Shown here: positions 49,109-64,000 of the stretch, piece by piece
Layout: the number at the start of each line of letters is the position of its first letter
How positions within the stretch are numbered: position 1 is the first letter of the stretch
NCBI GenBank assembly: GCA_964017195.1
Contig: OZ024896.1
Coordinates: forward strand, 31,952,807 to 32,016,806
DNA: 64,000 bases
From: Siderastrea radians
Taxonomy: Eukaryota; Cnidaria; Anthozoa; Scleractinia; Rhizangiidae
Reading direction: 5' to 3'
Position numbers and translations under genes: made by a program
Notes under the pieces: model-generated
Told to the model about the DNA's origin: nothing
Database searches by the model: none
The model's input: the letters and a program-made list of their open reading frames with translations, nothing else

Positions 49109-50701
49109 CAGGAAATCTTTGTAGTACCAAAAGGATGGTAGTTCAAGTTGTGGGGTGACAAGCACGACTTGGTTTTGATCTGAAGGTCGGCGTTTCCCTA
49201 GACACAAACGTTTTTTCCACATTGTTTCTCTACATCCAGATGTATATAAACGGGTTGTGTACTTAGACAAGGCTAGGGGCACAAAGGTCATGCAAGATCG
49301 GTCCAGAAATGTAACAAAAGATTTATAAAAGTGGACTCACCTAACGTACAGTTTATTTCAAAGCTTTCAACGTCTTTTATATACTACTCGCTTTCAGTAA
49401 ATTTCTTCTCGGAAATTGTTTTTTTTCGAAGAAAGACATTCCTGGTTGCACTCTTTTCATGATATATCAGAGGAACAAAATTTATGATGCCAAATACCTC
49501 GTTTTTGACGACCGCCGTTACATTACCGTCCGCCGGCATTGCCATACTGGCTAGACTAACCATAGCTGACAAAATGGCTGATCATAGCTGCTCCAACAAA
49601 CGCTCAATGGAAAGGGTCGGAAAAGTTAAGAACGCAAACAAGGCCAAGAAATGCAACACGACATGTGACTTGATACCTCTTTCCGAAATCAACACATAAC
49701 ATCACAAAAGGACTCATAATAGCTTGACATGCAGGCTACTCTTCCTTGATCAATTCATTAATTACTAGAAAGCCGACACACTTCATTCACAAACGATCCA
49801 TTTCTATCGGCCTGCGCTGGTCAAAGCATGCAGTCTCGTAAAAATTAAAATACCGTATCCCGCTACTTTCCCCTTGCGATTCTCGCATCCCGACGCCGTA
49901 AAAACACAAAATCCCGCTCCCGCTCTCAATTGAAATTCTAGCCTGCGTAGCAGGCGAAAACAGGGAAGGGGAAGGGGAGCAAGGACACGGGAGAAAAATG
50001 GGGGACTGGGGGCTAGGGACGAGGGAACGCCTGCTACAAAGACCCCTATTTTTTCATTTCTGCGGCCGCCAGCGGCCGCAAAATTCTGATTGGTTAATTT
50101 TTGACAGCAAGTCCCACGAGAATCACGTAATTTGAAGAGGACGTGCTGTTAGAAGATTTGAACTTGGTAGCGAAATTATCTTGAAACCAGAGCGAGAAAC
50201 GGCAGTTTAGAGCTCTTCTAAAGGGAAGAGATGTTTTAGCGGTTTTGCCAACGGGATAAAGTCCTAGAAAGAAAAGATTTTGTCATTGTCAGAGAAGATT
50301 TTAAACAAGCATTGCACCGTTTCACGCGTGAATTTCAAGGCAGTGTAAATATCCTGTTAACGGAATGAAGACTCGCCTTTAAAATTTTGAGAACTATAAA
50401 TCGGAAGAAGCCCTAAGAAATGCTCAACACTATAAGCGAAGAAATTATTTTTTGAGAACAGATGGTTGTTTTAAAGAGATAGCTGCCGTAGCAAGACATC
50501 ACTCAAGCTGTTGACTTTGTAGGGAATCCATGGTAAAGTAAATTACATTTTTGATTGTAAATTTGTATTGAAATATTTATTTTTATAATTGCCCTTTTCT
50601 TCATATTATGGCTTTCGCGTAACTTTTGAAAAACGTGCAGTTCGGTCAATTTAATGCCGTTCAAAATGTATCGCGGTTCTTCGCTTGCGTGTTTTAAAAA
50701 G

Positions 50702-52493
50702 GCAGGTACAAAACTCGGACCGGATCAACTCGGATCGCTTGATCCGGGTCGGATCAACTCGGATCAACCCGGATCAACCCGGATAGAACTTAAATTTGAA
50801 CACAATAAAAGAAAAGGGATCCTTAATAAAAGAAAAAGGATACTTTTACGCATTTATGGATTGACAGTCATGAAAATAAAGCAGTCCTTGCTCTCCTGCA
50901 CTGTTTTGTCGAGCCGCCATTTTGTTTTCCTAGTGCCAGGGCCTCGCGGATCGAGTCTCAAGTCGCGTTCTCGGACATGCACACGTGCTGTTGTCGTCGC
51001 TGTTGTCATCTGCGCAATATGGATGGAGACGAAGGTAAAATTCAGCCTGATCTTGGCCATCTTTTAATACATATCACATCTCTTTACGTATTATGTCTAG
51101 AAAAGGGTAGTTTCATTTGTCCTTTATGTATAACTTTGCTTATTTTTGAACTTTATCAGGAGCCCATAACCCGACTTTATAGAGAAAACAAAGGTCGAAA
51201 AAAGACACAATGCTTGCGTCCACGGACGTTGCTAACCTATATACTAACATCCCACAGGAGGAAGGAATCACTGTTGTCTGTAAAACATACGAAACATTTC
51301 ATAGAGCTAGCAAATAACTATCACCCGACCATAAAATTCACGGCTGAAATTTCAGATACAGAAATAACTTTCCTGGATACATGCGTATACAAGGGCGAAA
51401 GATTTAAGGAAGAATCTATTCTCAACGTTCGCACGTACTTCAAACCGACAGAAACTTTCCAATACACGCACTTTACATCCTGCCACCCTCCAGGCGTCAG
51501 GAAAGGCTTTATCAAAGGCGAAGCATTGCGTCTTCTGAGAACCAATTCCTCAAAAGCTACTTTTAAAGAAAACATTACACAATTCAAGCGTAGATTACGC
51601 GACAGATGTTACCCAGATAACCTCGTAGACAAGACTCTCTCAAAAGTTAAATTTAGCGAAAGAATGTCGGCGCTACAGAATAAACAAAAAGCGGGCAAAA
51701 GAGTTTTACCGTTTGTAACAGAGTACCGCCCTTCTGTGTCTTATCTTAAAAACATTCTTATGAGCAAATGGCATTTAATAGAAAATCAGCCATTGCTAAG
51801 AAATATCTTTAAAGACCCTCCCCTACTTTCATACAGAAAAGGGAGGTCATTGAAAGACGTACTCGTTGGAGCAAAGCTTTGAAGGTCAACGTTTTATCGA
51901 TCTTAACCAATAGGAGTCGTGCTTGGCGTTTCAAGTTTTTGTAATATCATGGCGATAAAGGCCTCTGCTAAAGATGATCTAAGATGGTCTAAGGGCCAAA
52001 ATGATCTAAGGTTTCCCTTTTTTATTTTTATTTTTTGAACCGCAAGGTTCAAACACATACACTTGCTCAAATAAATATTTACCACTACGGCAATATGTTC
52101 AATTGGCAGTTTTGAAGTTCACTTGGCTTGAAGTTAAAGGACTGAATATCTCGTCTGGAGCAACATCATCTGCCATAAAAATAAGCAATGCTATAATACG
52201 TTGGGGACCATTGTGCCCGAGAACGCGACTTGAGACTGGACACTAGTTTCGTAGTCCGCGAAGCCCTGGGACTACGAAAGCAAAATGGTGGCTTGTCGGC
52301 GGCTCGACAAAACGGCGCAGGAGAGCGAGGACAGCTATATTTTCATGATAAATGCGTAATAGTATCCCTTTTCTTTTATTGTATTATAATTTAAGTCGAT
52401 CCAGGTTGATCCGGGTCGATCCGGGTCGATCCGGGTTGATCCGCCCCGGATCAAGCGATCCGAGTTGATCCGGTCCGAGTTTTGTACCTGCCT
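50702..52493. mobile_element. Inner inverted-repeat unit enclosing a Penelope-like RT
   Basis: Arms of about 280 bp (50702-50985 and 52215-52493) begin CAGGTACAAAACTCGGACCG and contain arrays of GGATCAACCC. The arms are inverted, and between them lies reverse transcriptase coding sequence. Inverted terminal repeats are known for some Penelope-like elements. Confidence 0.65.
51200..51882 (+). pseudogene. Penelope-like reverse transcriptase remnant
   Basis: A first frame (51210-51296) reads STDVANLYTNIPQEEGI, the motif-A region with its catalytic Asp. A second frame (about 51300-51882) reads IKFTAEISDTEITFLDTCVY, then HPPGVRKGFIKGEALRLLR, and ends near RKGRSLKDVLVGAKL, the thumb-side region of Penelope-like RTs. 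The YxDD catalytic box between them is missing and the frames are offset, so an internal deletion inactivated it. No GIY-YIG endonuclease was found. Confidence 0.7.
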
Positions 52494-53027
52494 GTTTTAA
52501 AATAAGCTTACCTTTCCTAGAAGCGAAAATTGAACGCGTTTGGTTTTCAAAAGCAAAGGGGAGTTTATCTTAATACATCTTTTTGTTGTGAAAAGCTTTG
52601 TTTCTCTTATTTCGAAAATAAGCTCCGTTGAGCGTTGTTCAATTACATAAAATGCTCTTTGATTTGAAAAAGAATTCTCATCCTAACTTTATTTTTAGAC
52701 GCTTCATTGAATTCCTGCGTGAAGTCAGTCATGCAATAAAACGCGTACCTGTTTCTGATTGGTGGTTGCATTGACAGTTAACTTAATTGGATTACATAAA
52801 AATCGGTGGGCGGAGATGAAAAAATGGGGGTCTTTGTAGCAGGCGTTCCCTCGTCCCTAGCTCGCAAAACCCCATTTTTCTCCCGCTCCCTTTCCCCTTC
52901 CCCGTTTACGCCTGCTACGCAGGCTATTGAAATTCCCGCTTCCCGCTCCGGTTTTCAGCTCCCATCCCGAATATCGCCACAAAAATTAGCCAAATCCCGC
53001 ATCCCGCCAAACCTATTGTGGACCCTC

Positions 53028-53983
53028 TGTACTCGCCGGTCTTTTCATGGTTTTGAAACCACACTGCAACCTGGAAGGGAAAGTGTCATATTAGCGGTCA
53101 TTAGCGAGTCTTCAAGTAATACAAATCACTGTCTAGGGGAAATGCAGTCATAAACTTAAGGTCATTTACAAACCTCTTTTTCCTCCATGCGAAGAGTTGC
53201 GGCCGTTCGTTTCATCAAGTCCTTGCTAGGCCTTCCAGAGCATTTTACAAAGAGCGTGTCGAGACTTGCAAGCTGGAAGGCCTCATATTTTCGTCGTGGT
53301 TTTGTAGTCCCTTGACCATCGCCGCTAGAACCTGCAGATGCTTGATTCTCGGGTTGATTCCTTCTTCAGTTTTTCTCAGCTAATGCTGTTAATTAAAACA
53401 AGATTTTATAAAGCGAATATTTAAGTGGATGAACTCGGACCCGGAACCTAAGAAAATTAAAGAAAATAAAAACCAGATCCCGTCCAAAAGTACTTAGTAT
53501 CAATAGATTCATACCTTTTTTATGACTAACCATATCATGTCGTTTTGTTCCTCCTTGCTGTTAGAAAAACGTACGGATTTTCTTCCATACTTTCCCAGGT
53601 CCCTTTTGTGGCCAAGAATCTCCTGCTAACCTCATAATATCAGATAGCGTTGTCTGCTTTCGCTGCAGCACGTGACTGGCGAAATGTTCTTGGTTAACAC
53701 CATTAATTGAGAGCCACGTTTTAAATTTTTTGGCGGCTTTCTTTGTGCTCAGGTCAGTTAGGTCCTCACGGTTTGGATGTGTTTCTGGTAAAACAAATTA
53801 ATAAATACAAAACTAAAGTATTTACTGGACTGGGGCATGGTATTAGTCGATAAGTTGAGTTACCTTCGTTTAGCAGGTTTGGCATTTGGTCTTGCGACTT
53901 GATGCTCTCTTTCTCTCCGGGTGTACACACTCCTTCTTCGCCTTCTTGGTCTCTTATTACAAATCTTCCGCCACAATTGTTGA
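53028..53983 (-). CDS. CUT/homeodomain-like gene, 3' exons
   Basis: Minus-strand exons. An acidic piece at 53864-53983 (VIRDQEGEEGVCTPGEKESI). A CUT-like domain at 53575-53784 (KAAKKFKTWLSINGVNQEHF, then ASHVLQRKQTTLSDIM). A homeodomain at 53174-about 53385 (RRKYEAFQLASLDTLF...) continuing at 53028-53070 (VAVWFQNH), joined in phase 0 within helix 3. WFQNH keeps W48, F49 and N51, but the usual Arg53 is Glu. A nuclear DNA-binding role is expected. The splice between the CUT and homeodomain exons was not resolved. The last exon is interrupted by the 5.2-kb transposon, so the gene is probably disrupted in this haplotype. More 5' exons may lie near 54.1-54.2 kb. Confidence 0.55.
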
Positions 53984-53999
53984 CTGGGAAACTCGCTCA

Positions 54000-55160
54000 G
54001 GGGAATTTCTTGGCTTTTTGGAATAGAGACTGTGTCCTCAATAAGTTCTTCCATTGCGATCATAAGTGTACGCCCGGGTGTACAAAATGGCCAAGAAATT
54101 TTACTTGAAGTGATTTCATTTGTTTACCGAACGCTGCTTGCATTGTCTTTAGCTCTTTCTTTTCAACTAGCCTGCGTTCGTCTTGAGGAGAACAGGACTC
54201 TGTTTACAGTTTAACATTTTTTCAATAACTTTGAAGTTTCTCCCGTGGGACGTTAACGTTATTGTTCAGCATCATTGTGACCAGAAGCATGCAACCGAAT
54301 GATTTTTCATATTAAAATGTGTTACGTTATTAAGGGGCGTTACACGTGGATACCTTTTTCCGCAGACGCTTTAGCCTTTTTCTTAATTACCTCCAGGAGA
54401 TTTCACTCAATCCAAAAATGCTATCATAGAATCATAGTGCGAGTTCCCATAAATCTGAGCGAATTTTTTCGCGATTTTTGAATTCAACGTAAAGAAGGAG
54501 AAGGGGTAGGAAAATTGATGAATTTTAAGAAAATTGAAAATTGTTAAGAATTAAAGGTGAGTTAAAATTAAATTTTAAAGTTAATAATTAGTAGACGGAT
54601 ACCAAAACAGGCCACAAACAATCCCAAGTGCTCTTGCGTGGGGGTGGACTGTCTGGGAGTGTGTACAAAAATTTAATCCCTCTTTTATTTATTTCTTAAA
54701 TCTTATCCTATTTTCTCAAAATTCAGGTTTATCCCCCCCTTAAGAAAAACTGCTCGTTGTTGGCTTTTATGGGTTTCTCAAAGTGCGCTATGGCCTCTTT
54801 ATCCTTTTAGAGTGACAAATACTAAGATTTTCCCGGGATTTATGCAGAGATATAACTTAAAATATTTAACGTTAAAAATCTATAAAATCATAAAAAATCG
54901 ATAAAATCGATTTATCACTCCCCGAATTTTTAACGATTTCTACCGATTTCAGTTAAAAATCGATAAAAATCACTTGATTTCTATCGATTTTTAACGGTAT
55001 CGATTTTTATCGATTGCCGGGCGACAAGAGCTGTCTTTCCCTTGCAATAAAGCGAAAGAAGGCCCTACTTCATAAGCCACGAAGACAAAAACAAATAAAC
55101 AAACAAACAAACCACCGAAAGAAGGTACCACTCATGATAGTTTTCGTTTGTCTTGAATAC
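54000..55160. other. Host DNA, possible 5' exon and AATCGAT block
   Basis: A minus-strand segment near 54210-54140 (DERRLVEKKELKTMQAAFG before a GTAAAC) may be an upstream exon of the CUT gene. 54885-55020 repeats AATCGATAAAA motifs like those at 43.5 and 47.6 kb. Nothing else was seen. Confidence 0.35.
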
Positions 55161-55167
55161 ATACTTA

Positions 55168-56008
55168 CAAAAAATTTCGGACGATTTTAATTTCGGACAA
55201 AAATAGTGTCCGAAAATAAAACCGTCCGAAATTTTAAGCGTCCGAAATTTTTTACAGTGCAGTACCAAACTTTAAAGTACTTTCTTGGGCGACGCCATCA
55301 CATAATCAAGGCCCACATACATAACATAGCTAAAATTCGGGTTAGACTTTGCTCAGATGTCGTGATTTTGTGAAAGACAAAAACATACATGAATTTCATT
55401 TTTCAGTTGCTATTCCAATCTTCGATCCAAGGCCAGTTTTATGATTGCATTGCCAGTGCCAGTAGTGCTAGTCATCTTCTGCTTCACCATCAATCAATAC
55501 AATTGAAAGGTCCTCTTCTTTGTCACTAGCGTGTGGATCTTCTTCATCTGTAGCTGTTGGTGACTGAGGTGATTGATCAAGAAGCTCATAGTTCTTTTGA
55601 ATAACCTCTTTGAGACGAAGAAGAAGAAACCATCTGCTGTCGTCAATTTTAATCGGAGGACTATCTGAATCCCTCCCATTGCAACTGGGGAAGGTCTATG
55701 CTTTTCATCCTCAACTGTTGCTTCGCTACTGCCGAACTCTACCGAACTCTAGTTGAGACACTGCTTGAGAGTGACATAAGCTTTATTGAATTTGTTTTCC
55801 CCCCTCGGTGTATCTGTAAAACCCTGAAGGTGCAGTAAAACTATTATTTTCACAGATTTTTTTTCAGTCTAGTTCATGTTTTGTAGGCGTAAATTTACCT
55901 TTGGAATGTTTCAGCAAACTGTCCGAAATTTTTGTCGGAAATTTGTCCGAAATGAGAGAAAAAGTGTCCGATAATAAGCGTCCGAAATAAAACGTCCGAA
56001 ATTTTTTG
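55168..56008. mobile_element. Transposon with GTCCGAAATTTT ends
   Basis: Inverted ends CAAAAAATTTCGGACG / CGTCCGAAATTTTTTGG, with several further GTCCGAAAT copies just inside. The minus strand at about 55690-55470 has an open acidic segment (DDSRWFLLLRLKEVIQKNYE...) that looks like the tail of a transposon protein. About 840 bp, non-autonomous. Confidence 0.6.
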
Positions 56009-56116
56009 GAAGTAATGTAGACTCACTTAAAAAGTGTTTCAACACACTGTCAACAACAGACGTAAATGTAAACGTAAGTGCAAATTCTGAAGTTTAAATC
56101 AAGGGGGACTCTTTTC

Positions 56117-56396
56117 TAGCCTGCGTAGCCGTCGTTTTTGTTTCCTTTTAGCCAAGCGGAGAAGCATGAACCAAGCGGAGACGCGCAAGGGCATGGGGCG
56201 AAAAGGAGCAAAAAAATTAGATGCGGGGCAGGGGGTTGAGGCAGGGGGTTGAGGCAGGGGGGCGCTTCTAAATTTTTTGCTCCTTTTCGCCCCATGCCCT
56301 CACGCGTCTCCGCTTGGCTAGAGCGGGCGGCTGTACACAGGCTAAAGCTTCTCCCGCTTGGCTAAAAGGAAACGGAAACGACTGCTAAGCAGGCTA
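56117..56396. mobile_element. MITE of the TAGCCTGCG family, 9-bp target duplication
   Basis: 280 bp starting TAGCCTGCGTAGCCGTCG and ending GCTAAGCAGGCTA, with long G/C-rich arms (GGGGCGAAAAGGAGCAAAAAA inverted). ACTCTTTTC is duplicated at 56108-56116 and 56397-56405. Confidence 0.8.
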
Positions 56397-56399
56397 ACT

Positions 56400-57789
56400 C
56401 TTTTCAAATGTGCTTTTTGTTGAATTAAATACCTCCCGCGTGACTTCGTTCATTGCAAGCTTTGTAGTTCCGTTTTGCGGAACCGATTCAACAAGAGGAA
56501 TACTTGCGTTATTGATCATTTCATTTTGAGCATTGCACTTTATAACTGTTTTTCTTCTGTACTTTTTCAAAAAATTTCCATTCCATTCAACAACTGTCAG
56601 TTAGTTGTCAGTCAAATGCAACAAAATACTAATGTTCCGTTGTAACGGGATTTTTAGATGGTTCAGGTCGTTTTTAAGGCGACGTTTCGAACAAATGTAT
56701 CTTTTCTTCTTGAGGTCCTGAGTTCTTTCAATACACTGAATGCAGGTGCACTGCGACGATTTCAAAAGCAGACCACCATTTTGAAAGCAGCTCAAGCCCC
56801 GAAGTACAATAAATTGTTTTAAAATGTCGCCTTTAAAAGCGATTTCAACCTCGAAAAATCCTTTCATAAGAACAAACAACAATCTTATTTTGTATGAAAG
56901 GTGCAAGTTCAGGGAAAGCAACACAGAAAATAACAAAACAGATGTCTTTCCTTAACGTTTTAAGGCCTCTTCCCCACCAACGCGTTTACAAAAAGGTAGC
57001 AAATCATTCGCGTCCACAACACAGATTTCATTCGTCTATAGAAGGGCGATTTTCGTCGTGGGAAACAAATACGCCGAGGCTATAACTCACCGCGGTAATT
57101 TTCCGAGGAAAATCACCGTGGTGTTTCTTATAAAGAGGTAATAACGGTTACACTTTAAAGTTCGCAGATAAGCTTAAAGTTGCCTGCAGTAAAATGGAAA
57201 TCCAATCAATTCTACAAATCATCGTGTTCGATAGATTCAATTTGCCCACTGAAATGTGGAATGGAGAAGTGATGAAAATGCGTCGGCACGTTTTTTTTTT
57301 CCATCGGCACTTTACTGATATAAAAAAAGCATGCTGTGGCTTCGTGCTTCCTTCGTGCTTTCTTCTCGTCTTCCACGCAGCATAGCCACCAGGGAACGGC
57401 TATAATAAGCCCTTCAGTAAATTAACCGGCTGTCAACAAAAGCAAAATCAAAAGAAATACACAATTTGCCCAAAGTACACTATTTTTCAAATTTTATTTT
57501 AGTCTGCTACCGTTTTTTTTGCTGCCGTAAGGATTAGTTTGCGTTTTGCCTCCTGTTTCAGTTCATGCTGATTCATGCTGAAGTTACTCTACAAACTCTG
57601 TTAAAATGCGACTTGTAAGAGTGCGCCCCGACAATTTTAACATTATCAGCGTAACGCGCAGTTCTCTTACATCTGAGAAGTTGTAAAGGATTAAATTTCC
57701 TTAAGCTTGAGGCAGTGAGGTTGGATTAATCTTCTCCACTCCACCCCACCCGCGCTCAGCACTGTCTGTACAGGTCACGTGGCATGTTG
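56400..57789. other. Host intergenic DNA
   Basis: 3' flank of LRRC40. A short palindrome (ACCGCGGTAATTTTCCGAGG...) lies near 57089-57122. No gene was recognised. Confidence 0.4.
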
Positions 57790-61913
<4,124 letters not shown>

Positions 61914-62422
61914 CTATTGTGAAAATTAAAGACAAAAGGTTTACGATCATCACCAGGACAGAACTTTGCACCTACAGTGAGAAGGTTTTCAAAGGAATTT
62001 TAATTGTTATGAACTTGAACCTGAAGGGCAATTTGTTTGGCAATTTATAAATAAAGGGGTGACGAATGGTAAAATCCGAGACTCGCCGAGACGCCGAGAT
62101 CCTTGTTTGAAATCCGAGACCGAGACTTTAACGATTTTAGATAATCCGAGCCCGAGACTTTGTGCAGAGAAAACCGAGCCCGAGACTTTATTACGCAAAA
62201 ATCCGAGCCGGAGACGTAGCTAGACTACATGATATCAAGTGTTCTTGGTAGCTAGAAATTAGAAGGCATTTCCTGTATTAACTTTTAGCGTTATTTGCAC
62301 CAATAGCAGTCGCAGATAGACGCCAACTATTAGCTACTATTTAGTTATGGATTAGCTTTTCGACCTTTTTACGGCCTGTTGCGACCCGACATTCAACTAT
62401 TCAATGTCACGCGTTCTGTCAC
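61914..62422. repeat. Intron or flank with CCGAGCCCGAGACTTT repeats
   Basis: 62075-62215 carries four to five copies of an AATCCGAGCCCGAGACTTT unit. No exon of LRRC40 was recognised here. Confidence 0.55.
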
Positions 62423-63919
62423 ATGCTTTGTGTCACGGCAGCTTCCCGTTTCCGGTCAAGTATCAGTTACATTCAGCTACAAGCTTATCCAGTCTTTATC
62501 GGAGCTCGTCAGATTGGAAGACTCGGTGACGGTAGTGCTGCGGAGTATGTGATAGGCTCAGGAAAAGAAATACCAAATGATGGTTGCGAGAAAAAGGCAT
62601 CATTTGTTCAACCGACAGGTTTATGTGCTGAGGGCGATTCACCTTTTGTAACCGACACTGGAGCTGGGGCGCTAAAGCTTATATCACCAACTGGGTCAAT
62701 GGCAAACTTCTTGCAGCAGGTGAGAACATTGTATTCTTCTCACGGAGTTCATTCATCTTCCGTGTCAATTTCTACCGCAATTCATCTTATGGAAGGTGCT
62801 ACACACTACTTCGAAGCAGCCATAAACAAGGCAAAGATCAATGCCGGCGGAAGAGCAACAGTGGAAGGACCTCATGGCGTACCCTCGTCAAAGACTGTCG
62901 GTAGCATAAGGATGACGTTGGAAGCTTTGAAGTCTATACAAGGTCAAATACAGTCGGTTGATGCAACATATGTTCATCACGTTTGCTCAAAATCACTGGT
63001 TACTCTTATTGTAGAGCATTTCAACTCAAGAATGAGAGAGGTATATGATGTTCCTTCTGTCCTGAAGTACGCTCATCAATTTCCTGCCGCAGTAGAAGAA
63101 ACAGTGAAGAGAACGACACAGTGTGGCTTCACCTATTTCACAAACCGAAGGTCTTACTAGGAGGTCCCAGAAGGAATGGTTAGCTTTGGAGATTTACCAA
63201 AAATCCCACGGCCGATAAAACACCCCGGAACTAGGGAAGAGGTGTCTGATTTGAGAAAGTGGGCCCACGAGTATGGGAAGGCAACACGACAGCTCTCAGT
63301 AAGAGCTAAGTCTACAAAGGATAATCCCGGAACCCTTCCTATTTCTGCGTATGGCCGTCGAACACTCACCGCAAACCCTTCTTCTTGCCTCGTGGAGATG
63401 AGGAACAACATTGTATCGCAAGAGTCGAGCAGTAGTGAAAGCGATGACGACGACGTCTCTCGCAGAAATGAAGGCAGTGTGAAAGATTCCGAATCCTGTC
63501 TCCCTTTATTTCTTGGGAAAGGATCCACCCTTCTGGTGTCACACGATCGTAGGGCTTCAGGAATGTTTTTGCTTGGAATGTTGGCGTAGGATTGGAGGCC
63601 ACACCAACCAAGTGATGCAGCAAAACTGCACATATACTCACCAGATTCAGAGGACTGTTTGCTGGTTCACTATGAGTTTACCGGTATGGTCAAGTTGGAT
63701 CAAGTTGTATGTGAGCTAACAGCCGACGACTCCATCAGTTATGTTGAAGATGACTTTCATTTGGAGATCGGGGAAGTTATTTATCATCAGTGTGTGACAG
63801 AATTAAGCCAAATTCCCACAAAAGAATTCACGACAGAAATGACAGTCGAAGAAGACAATGGTGCTATTACCTCCAGAGGGCGATCTCTAAGACTTCCACA
63901 CAGATATCGCCAGTAATGT
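62423..63919 (+). pseudogene. Long frame with two in-frame TAG codons, unknown family
   Basis: A single frame runs for about 498 codons, broken only by TAG at 63158-63160 and 63587-63589; both flanks of each stop are coding-like. The N-terminal part has an NHL-like repeat (FVQPTGLCAEGDSPFVTDTG, GALKLISPTG). The middle is helical (KINAGGRATVEGP, EHFNSRMREVYDVPSVLKYA), followed by an acidic Ser stretch and a beta-rich tail. The family seems cnidarian and multi-copy, but no function is known to me. The ends near 63930-64000 are palindromic. It is a decaying transposon gene or retrocopy, or uses stop read-through; TAG alone twice is notable. Confidence 0.6.
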
Positions 63920-63929
63920 ACCGGTCAAA

Positions 63930-64000
63930 TTGAAGCTTCAACATCCCCCCGGGCATACCTCGGGCATTTGACTGTCCATTGTGCCCGGGAAGGGGGGAAT
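63930..64000. repeat. Inverted repeat at right window edge
   Basis: CCCCCCGGGCATACCTCGGG faces GTGCCCGGGAAGGGGGG across a short spacer. It may be the terminal repeat of an element carrying the ORF to its left, cut by the window edge. Confidence 0.4.

Larger units (their letters stand above)
49939..52926. mobile_element. Middle nested element with 9-bp target duplication
   Basis: Inverted ends TAGCCTGCGTAGCAGGCG / CGCCTGCTACGCAGGCTA, followed by GGGAAGGGGAAGGGG-type arms. TTGAAATTC is duplicated at 49930-49938 and 52927-52935. It shares termini and target length with the element at 56117-56396, so they form one family. Its interior was invaded by the next element. Confidence 0.75.
47839..53027. 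mobile_element. Outer 5.2-kb transposon with 6-bp target duplication
   Basis: Inverted ends GAGGGTCCACAATAGG / CCTATTGTGGACCCTC, flanked by TGTACT on both sides (47833-47838 and 53028-53033). Subterminal regions repeat CCCGCATCCCGC-type motifs. No transposase was seen. It carries a 195-bp tandem duplication (47965-48160 and 48160-48352), two tRNA-Asn-like fragments and further nested elements. Confidence 0.75.

Noticed and set aside
51210..51882. Active retrotransposon RT
   Set aside because: Frames are offset and the YxDD catalytic segment is missing.

Overview
The window looks like a piece of a cnidarian genome, probably an anthozoan such as a stony coral or sea anemone. It joins two very different landscapes. 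Bases 1 to about 13,400 hold a compact, intronless, GC-richer virus-like element. The rest is AT-rich host DNA with introns, microsatellites, many short inverted-repeat transposons, LINE, SINE and Penelope-like fragments, and a handful of host genes.

The left element is a Polinton/Maverick-type or adintovirus-type endogenous dsDNA virus. On the minus strand, in order of transcription, it carries: a zinc-finger (GRF-type) protein, a small unknown ORF, a retroviral-type integrase with a C-terminal chromodomain, two tandem paralogous virion-type proteins, three small very basic proteins, a likely major capsid protein, an adenain-like cysteine protease, a tRNA-like gene, an FtsK/HerA-type packaging ATPase, a Gly-rich protein with a PPxY motif, a protein with two hydrophobic segments, and a further gene cut by the window edge. 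No DNA polymerase B is visible; it would lie left of base 1. Most of these genes are nearly contiguous, and many are preceded by a TATA motif close to GGTATAAAAAGG. At the right end are a plus-strand SLOG-type Rossmann-fold protein behind CCAAT/TATA repeats, a minus-strand unknown protein whose promoter has an E2F-like site, and about 1.5 kb of direct repeats that probably belong to the terminal region.

The host part contains several genes that only appear when exons are joined by hand. These are: (i) an F-box/LRR gene of FBXL12 type at 31-32 kb; (ii) an eight-exon type I receptor gene (signal peptide, Cys-rich domain, Ig, LDLa, EGF, TM, tail) spanning 33.6-42.9 kb, with exon phases that agree throughout; (iii) a TRIM-NHL gene with two frameshifts at 44.9-47.1 kb; (iv) a CUT/homeodomain-like gene at 47.8-54 kb whose last coding exon is split by a 5.2-kb transposon; (v) the 3' part of LRRC40 at 57.8-61.9 kb; (vi) a transposon-like or gene-family ORF with two in-frame TAG codons at 62.4-63.9 kb. 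Decayed exons of an unknown gene lie at 15.9-18.4 kb.

The 47.8-53.0 kb transposon is a set of nested elements: an outer element with 6-bp target duplications holds one with 9-bp duplications, which holds a 280-bp inverted repeat around a damaged Penelope-like reverse transcriptase. All calls come from reading the sequence; no database search was done.
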